DNA from: Pseudomonas asiatica
GTDB taxonomy: Bacteria; Pseudomonadota; Gammaproteobacteria; Pseudomonadales; Pseudomonadaceae
Direction of reading: 5' to 3'
NCBI RefSeq assembly: GCF_009932335.1
Contig: NZ_BLJF01000002.1
Location: 1 to 64,000, forward strand
Length of the DNA: 64,000 bases
In this document: positions 20,301 to 29,300 of the stretch, piece after piece
Position numbering within the stretch: position 1 is the first letter of the stretch
Layout of the letters: each line of letters opens with the position of its first letter
The notes under the pieces: model-generated
The model's database searches: none
What the model was told of the DNA's origin: nothing
What the model saw: only the letters and a program-made list of their open reading frames with translations
Position numbers and translations under genes: made by a program

Positions 20301-23300
20301 ACCACCGCGACCCTGACGGCCACTCCGTCGGTGACCGAAGGCGGGCTGATCACCTACACCGTAACCCTGAGCAACCCGGCCCAGACCCCGGTGACCGTGA
20401 CCCTGTCCAATGGCCAGACCATCACCGTGGAAGCCGGCAAGACCCAGGGCAGCGTCGACTTCGAAACCCCGGCCAACGACGTCTACAACAACGGCTCGAC
20501 TGTCAGCACCACGATTACCGGTGCGACCGGTGGCAACTTCGAACAGCTGACGCCGAACCCGACCCCGGCGCAGACCACGATCAACGACTCGGTCGATAAC
20601 ACCACCGCGACCCTGACGGCGACCCCGTCGGTGACCGAAGGCGGGGTGATCACCTACACCGTGACCCTGAGCAACCCGGCTCAGACCCCGGTGACCGTGA
20701 CCCTGTCCAACGGTCAGACCATCACCGTGGAAGCCGGCAAGACCCAGGGCAGCGTCGACTTCGAAACCCCGGCCAACGACGTCTACAACAACGGCTCGAC
20801 CGTTAGCGTGACCATCGAAAGCGCCACCGGCGGCAACTTCGAACAGCTGACGCCGAACCCAACCCCGGCGCAGACCACGATCAACGACTCGGTCGACACC
20901 ACCACTGCGACCCTGACGGCCACTCCGTCGGTGACCGAAGGCGGGGTGATCACCTACACCGTAACCCTGAGCAACCCGGCTCAGACCCCGGTGACCGTGA
21001 CCCTGTCCAACGGCCAGACCATCACCGTGGAAGCCGGCAAGACCCAGGGCAGCGTCGACTTCGAAACCCCGGCCAACGACGTCTATAACAACGGTTCGAC
21101 TGTCAGCACCACGATTACCGGTGCGACCGGCGGCAACTTCGAGCAGCTGACGCCAGACCCGACGCCTGCATCGACTGTCATCAATGACAGTATCGATACC
21201 GTCACCGTAAGCATCGTCAGTAATGGCAACGTGACAGAGGACCAGCAGCCGTCCTTTACTGTGAAGGTAAGCCAGGCACTGGACCGTCCGTTGACAGTTA
21301 CTCTGTCGAACGGCGATACCGTGACCATTGAGGCCGGCAAGACCGAAGTGGAATACAAGACCGCAGCCCAAGGCGATGATGTCATCCAGGATGCCGGCTC
21401 CGTCACGCTCAGCGTGACAGATGCCACCGTCTCGGGTGCCACCTTCGAGAAGCTGGCGTTCGGAGGCCCGGCTACCGTTGAGATCTCGGACACCATCAGT
21501 GAAGTCGTCGCCAAACTGACCGCTACTGAGTCCGTAACCGAAGGTGGCGAAATTACCTACACCGTCACGCTGACCAGCAAGGATGGACTGCCGCTCAACA
21601 TCCAATCGCCGCTGTATTTCACTCTCAGCGATGGCAAGACCGTTATTGAGGTACCGGCCAACAGTACAACCGGTTCGATAACCGTTGCCGCGCCGGACAA
21701 CGTCTACATGGGCGCCAATCCACCGGTAGTCAATGCGATCGATTCGGTCAGCGGTGCTGATGTATGGAAGTTCGAGAAACTGACCTTGGACAAAACCGAG
21801 GTCACTACCACCGTGACTGATGAATCCGGCACCCCAGGCTCTGGTGGTGACCTTGTGTGGGTTAGCATCGAGGCCGACCAGGTATCGGTCCTCGAGAACC
21901 AGAACCCGACCTTTACCGTGAAGGTCAACACCGTGCTGGCGCACGATCTTGTCGTGACCTTGAGCAACGATGCCCAAGTCACGATCAAGGCGGGAGAAAC
22001 CAGTGCGCAGTACACCCATGCCGTACAGGGCGACGACGTTTACCAAGACGCCGGCACTATCAGTGTCGGCCTCAAGTCGGCGACCGATACCGCAGGCAGC
22101 ACCTTCGAGAATCTGCAATTTGGCGGAGCCGCGTCGGTGGGAGTGACTGACACCATCAACGAAGTAGTGGCCAAGCTGACGGCTACCGATTCCGTCACCG
22201 AGGGTGGCGAAATTACCTATACCGTCACGCTGACCAGCCAAGACGGCCTGCCGATCAACAACCACTCGCCGCTGTACTTCACCCTCAGCGACGGCAAGAC
22301 CGTAGTTGTGGTGCCGGCCAACAGCAACACCGGCTCGATCACCGTTACCGCGCCTAATGATGTCTATGTAGGTGCTCAGCCTGTAGTGAATGCGATCGAC
22401 TCGGTCAGCGGTGCAGATGCCTGGAAGTTTGAAAAGCTGACCCTGGACAAATCGGAAGTCAGCACAACGGTTACTGATGGCCCAGGCTCAGAGGATATTA
22501 CCTGCCTGACGCTTTCTGCCACACCGACAGTGGCCGAAGGTGGCACGATCACCTACACCGCCACCTTGACCAACAAGGCCGGCACTGACTTGGTCATCAA
22601 ACTGAGCAACGGCGAAACCATTACCATCGCGGCAGGCCAGAAGGAAGCTTCGATCATCGTCGACGCCCCAGGGGACGATGTGTACATCGATGCCAAAGAC
22701 CTCAGCGTGACCATCACCGATGCCACGGGTGGCAATTTCGAGAAGCTGGATGTCAGCAGCAAGGCGGCCGTGACCAAAGTCACCGATACCATCGACACTA
22801 CCACCGTGACCTTGACGGCCACGCAAAGCGTGGTCGAGGGTGGTGTGGTGACCTACACCGCGTCGGTCAACCACAAGGTCACCGGTTCTGACCTGGTGGT
22901 GAAATTGGCCAACGGTCAGACCATTACCATTCCGGTGGGTGAGTCGTCGGCGTCGGTGCCCTTCACCGCGCCAGACAATGCCTACAACACTAATCTGGAC
23001 CTGACCAACAAGATCACCGACATCTCGGGCGGCAATTACGAGAAGACCGTAGCCGTTGGCGAGCCGGTGACGACCGTGACCGACGGACCAGGCACCAAGG
23101 ACATTACCCACCTTACCCTGAGCGCGACACCGACGGTTGCCGAGGGTGGCAAGATCACTTATACCGCGACCTTGACCAACAAGGCCGGCACCGATCTGGT
23201 GATCAAGCTGAGCAACGGTGAAACCATCACCATTGCCGCCGGCTCGAAGGAGGCTTCGGTCATCGTCGACGCCCCAGGCGATGATGTCTACATTGATGCT

Positions 23301-26300
23301 GAAGTACTGCAGGTCAAAGTGACCGAAACCACGGGTGGTGACTTCGAGAAGCTGAATGTAAACAGCGGCGCAGCCGTGACCAAGGTCACCGATACCATCG
23401 ACACCACTACCGTGACCCTGACCGCGACCTCGACCGTCGCTGAAGGTGGTGTGGTGACCTACACCGCATCGGTCAATCACAAAGTTACCGGTTCGGACCT
23501 GGTGGTAAAACTGGCCAACGGCCAGACCATCACCATTCCGGTGGGCGAGTCGTCGGCGTCGGTGCCGTTCACCGCGCCGAACAACGTCCATAACACCAAC
23601 CTGGACCTGACCAACAAGATCACCGACATCTCGGGTGGTAACTACGAGAAGACCGTGGCTGTTGGCGAGCCAGTGACCACTGTCACCGACAACCCGGCGA
23701 CCCCGGACGTCACCACACTCACGCTGACCGCGACAGATACCGTGGCCGAAGGCGGCAAGATCACCTACACCGCAACGCTGTCCAACCCGGCGGGTACTGC
23801 GCTGACCGTCAAGCTGAGCAACGGCGAGACCATCACCATCGCGGCGGGTCAGAAAGAAGGTTCGATCACCATCGACGCGCCGAGCGACGATGTGTACATC
23901 GATGCGGGTACCGTTCAGGCCAATATCGATAGCACCAACGGCGGCGACTTCGAGAAGCTGGACGTCAGCAGCACTGCGGCTGTGACCAAGGTCACCGATA
24001 CCATCGACACCACTACCGTGACCCTGACCGCGACCTCGACCGTCGCTGAAGGTGGTGTGGTGACCTACACCGCATCGGTCAATCACAAAGTTACCGGTTC
24101 GGACCTGGTGGTAAAACTGGCCAACGGCCAGACCATCACCATTCCGGTGGGCGAGTCGTCGGCGTCGGTGCCGTTCACCGCGCCGAACAACGTCCATAAC
24201 ACCAACCTGGACCTGACCAACAAGATCACCGACATCTCGGGTGGTAACTACGAGAAGACCGTGGCCGTTGGCGAGCCAGTGACCTCTGTCACCGATAATC
24301 CGGCGACTCCGGACGTGACCACACTCACGCTGACCGCGACGGATACCGTGGCCGAAGGCGGCAAGATCACCTACACCGCAACGTTGTCCAACCCGGCGGG
24401 TACTGCGCTGACCGTCAAGCTGAGCAACGGCGAAGCCATCACCATCGCCGCCGGTTCGAAGGAAGCCTCGATCACCATCGACGCGCCGAGCGACGATGTG
24501 TATATCGATGCCGAAGACCTGAGCGTGACCGTTACCGGTACCACCGGTGGTGATTTCGAGAAGCTGGACGTCAGCAGCAAGGCGGCTGTGACCAAGGTCA
24601 CCGATACCATCGACACCACTACCGTGACCCTGACCGCGACCTCGACCGTCGCTGAAGGTGGTGTGGTGACCTACACCGCATCGGTCAATCACAAAGTTAC
24701 CGGTTCGGACCTGGTGGTAAAACTGGCCAACGGCCAGACCATCACCATTCCGGTGGGCGAGTCGTCGGCGTCGGTGCCGTTCACCGCGCCGAACAACGTC
24801 CATAACACCAACCTGGACCTGACCAACAAGATCACCGACATCTCGGGTGGTAACTACGAGAAGACCGTGGCCGTTGGCGAGCCAGTGACCTCTGTCACCG
24901 ATAATCCGGCGACTCCGGACGTGACCACACTCACGCTGACCGCGACGGATACCGTGGCCGAAGGCGGCAAGATCACCTACACCGCAACGTTGTCCAACCC
25001 GGCGGGTACTGCGCTGACCGTCAAGCTGAGCAACGGCGAAGCCATCACCATCGCCGCCGGTTCGAAGGAAGCCTCGATCACCATCGACGCGCCGAGCGAC
25101 GATGTGTATATCGATGCCGAAGACCTGAGCGTGACCGTTACCGGTACCACCGGTGGTGATTTCGAGAAGCTGGACGTCAGCAGCAAGGCGGCTGTGACCA
25201 AGGTCACCGATACCATCGACACCACTACCGTGACCCTGACCGCGACCTCGACCGTCGCTGAAGGTGGTGTGGTGACCTACACCGCATCGGTCAATCACAA
25301 AGTTACCGGTTCGGACCTGGTGGTAAAACTGGCCAACGGCCAGACCATCACCATTCCGGTGGGCGAGTCGTCGGCGTCGGTGCCGTTCACCGCGCCGAAC
25401 AACGTCCATAACACCAACCTGGACCTGACCAACAAGATCACCGACATCTCGGGTGGTAACTACGAGAAGACCGTGGCCGTTGGCGAGCCAGTGACCACTG
25501 TCACCGACAACCCGGCGACCCCGGACGTCACCACGCTCACGCTGACTGCGACAGATACCGTGGCCGAAGGCGGCAAGATCACTTACACCGCAACGTTGTC
25601 CAACCCGGCGGGTACTGCGTTGACCGTCAAGCTGAGCAACGGCGAAGCCATCACCATCGCCGCCGGTTCGAAGGAAGCCTCGATCACCATCGACGCGCCG
25701 AGCGACGATGTGTATGTCGATGCCGAAGACCTGAGCGTGACCGTTACCGGTACCACCGGTGGTGACTTCGAGAAGCTGGACGTCAGCAGCACTGCGGCTG
25801 TGACCAAGGTCACCGATACCATCGACACCACTACCGTGACCCTGACCGCGACCTCGACCGTCGCTGAAGGTGGTGTGGTGACCTACACCGCATCGGTCAA
25901 TCACAAAGTTACCGGTTCGGACCTGGTGGTAAAACTGGCCAACGGCCAGACCATCACCATTCCGGTGGGCGAGTCGTCGGCGTCGGTGCCGTTCACCGCG
26001 CCGAACAACGTCCATAACACCAACCTGGACCTGACCAACAAGATCACCGACATCTCGGGTGGTAACTACGAGAAGACCGTGGCCGTTGGCGAGCCAGTGA
26101 CTACTGTCGCCGACAACCCGGCGACCCCGGACGTCACCACGCTCACGCTGACTGCGACAGATACCGTGGCCGAAGGCGGCAAGATCACTTACACCGCAAC
26201 GCTGTCCAACCCGGCGGGTACCGCGCTGAACGTCAAGCTGAGCAACGGCGAGACCATCACCATCGCGGCGGGTCAGAAAGAAGGTTCGATCACCATCGAT

Positions 26301-29300
26301 GCGCCGAGCGACGATGTGTACATTGATGCCGGTACCGTTCAGGCCAAGATCGATGGCACCACTGGCGGCGACTTCGAGCTGCTGGCTACCAGTGGAGCCT
26401 ATGCGGTAACCAAGGTCAGCGACACCATCGACCACACTGGCCTTAGCCTCAGCGCCACGCCAACCGTCGCAGAAGGTGGCCAGATCACCTACACCGCCAC
26501 CCTGACCAACAAGGCTGGCACCGACATGACCATCAAGCTGAGCAACGGCGCTGTGATCAGCATCGATGCGGGCAAGCTCTCCGGCTCCGTGACCGTTCCG
26601 GCGCCAGCCGATGACGTCTATATCGATGCAGGCAACGTTTCGGCGAAGATCACCGAAACCAGCGGTGGCAACTTCGAGAAATTGAACGTCAGCGATACGG
26701 CGGCGGTCACTGCGGTCACGGATACCATCCAGACCACCACCCTGAGCATCAGCGGCACCGCCGCGGTCGCCGAAGGTGGTAATGCCACGTACGTCCTGAA
26801 CCTGACCAACAAGGCCGAGACCGACGTCACCGTCAAACTGACCTACACCGGCACCGCGGCCGATGGCACGGACTACACCGGCGTGGCTACCGTAGTGATC
26901 AAGGCCAACAGCTCGCAGGCAACGTTCACCGTCCCGACCTTCAAGGACAACGCCACCGAGGGTACCGAGCACTTCACGGTCAAGATCGATTCGGCCACTG
27001 GCGGTAACTTCGAGAAGCTCGACATCAGCTCCAGCGCCGGCAGCGTGACCACCCAGATATTCGAGCCAGCTCCGGTTCTGGACCTGGATGGCAACGACTC
27101 CAGCGGCAAGACCGGAGCCGACTACCAGACCACCTTCACCGAGAACCAGCCAGGCAGTGGTGTGTCGATCGGCGATGTGGACGTCACTATCACCGACTTC
27201 GACAGCTCGCAGCTGACGGGCGCGACGGTCACCCTGACCAACCGCCAGCCGGGTGATGCGCTGAACCTAGGCAACAGTGTCAACGGCATCACGATCAACG
27301 CCAACAGCACAGACGGCAAGGTAGTCCTGACCCTGAGCGGCGCTGCGTCGCTGGCCGACTATATCCAGGCGATCAAGAACATCACCTTCATCAACAGCAG
27401 CGAGAACCCGAGCACCACGCCTCGCATCATCACCGTGACGGTGACCGACGGCGTTAATACCTCGAACACCGCCACGACCACGGTGAATGTGATCGCTGTC
27501 AACGACGCACCGGTCGCCACTGGCGGCGCCGTCACTGGCGTCGAAGACACGCCGCTGGTGCTGACCTGGAACGACTTCAACATTTCCGACGTCGACAGCG
27601 CCCTGTCGAGCCTGGGTGTGACCTTCACCCAGCTGCCAGCGGGTTCCCTGCAGCTCTTCAACGGCACCGCCTGGGTCAACGTCGCCCAGAACCAGACCGT
27701 CAGCCAGGCTGACATCGCTGCCGGCAACCTGCGGTTCGTGCCAAAATCCAACGAGTCGGGTATCGACGGATATGGCGGAACGGGCGTCGGCAACAAGCAG
27801 GCCGACTATGCCCAGATCAAGTACAAGCCTACCGACGGTACCGCTGCTGGTGGCGAGGCCACGCTGAAGGTCGATATTGCACCTGTAGCCGACAAGCCTG
27901 GCCTGAACATCGGCAGCAACACTCCCGAATCGCTTGGCCTGACCAAGGAAACCTGGAACAGCCTCACGGGCCTGGGCACCAACGGCAACGGCATCAGCGG
28001 TACTGCGCTGAAGAACGTGTTCGCCAACTCTGGCAGTGCCAGCAAGACCGAGCAGGTTACCAGCGCCGATTCGGGCGGCAGCGTTGCCGCCGGTACGGGC
28101 TCCAAGACCTCCGGCCTGATCTACCTGGAAGCCGGCCAGACCTACACCTTCAGCGGCACCGCCGATGACAGCTTGCAGGTCTATATCGGCAAAACCAGCG
28201 TGGTCGGCGCCACCTGGGGGGCGGGCGGTACGATCTCCGGCAGCTTCTCGCCGCCTGTCAGCGGCTACTACACCTTGGAGATCTACCACGCCAACCAGTC
28301 CGGCCCGGGCAGCCTGGATATCAACGTCAAGGTCGGTAACGGCCCGGTGACCGACCTGAGCAGCTCGGCCATCCCGATGTACCCGAACGTTGCGGCGATG
28401 GGGAGCGCGGGGCTTTCCGTGTCCGATTTCCATGGCAGTGACGGCCAGGGCTACTACGACGGCTACAAGCTCAACGAAGGGCCGGAGAACGGCACCGTCA
28501 AGCTGGTCGGCATTTCCACCAACCTGACCGACACCGACGGCTCCGAGAGCCTGAGCGTCAAGCTGGACGGCATTCCGGCAGGTTCGGTGCTCAGCGATGG
28601 CGCCGGTCATACCGTAACCGTCGGCGCCACGTCGGTTGACGTCACCGGCTGGAGCCTCAACGGCCTGAGCATCAAGCCGCCGGCGTACTACCAGGGCAGT
28701 TTCGATGTGAAGGTCACCTCGACCGCTACCGAAAGCGTGGGCGGCAGCAAAGCCTCCACCGAAGGCACGATCAAGGTAACTGTCTATCCGGACAGCTACA
28801 CCGCCAGCAACCTGACTACCGACAGCGACAGTTTCACCGGCACCACCACCAGTGACATCATCGTTGCCGACATCAGTGGCCTGCATGTGACGCCGGGTCA
28901 GGACTACAACATTGCGTTCATCGTCGATACCTCAGGCAGCATGGGCAGCGCGGTCGATGCCGCGCGCAACTCGCTGAAGTCGGTGTTCGATACGCTGGCC
29001 AACAGCGTCAAGGGCGCGCAGTCCGGTACAGTGAACATCCTGCTGGTGGACTTCTCCACCCAGGTGAACAGTACGGTTTCGGTCAACCTGGGCGACAAGA
29101 ACGCGTTGAGCACGCTCTACACTGCGCTCAATACGCTCTATTCCAGCGGCTCGACCAACTACGAGGATGCCTTCAAGACCACCGCCAACTGGTTCAAGCA
29201 ATTGATGGACGTGGGCAACACCGGCAGCCGCCAGACGTTCTTCATCACCGACGGCCAGCCGAACGTGTACCAGGCTGGCGAACGTGAGGGCACCTTCAGG

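Noticed and set aside
15181..21180. Regular repeats read as a possible CRISPR array
   Set aside because: The period is 300 bp, almost the whole unit is conserved, and it is in frame with a protein; no short-repeat/variable-spacer pattern and no cas genes.
14613..26972. Very long open frames on the minus strand inside lapA (14613-22265 and 22488-26972)
   Set aside because: They are mirror images of the lapA repeats: because the unit lengths (300 and 606 bp) are multiples of three, one stop-free antisense frame persists over all copies. The products are repetitive, without domains or a ribosome site.
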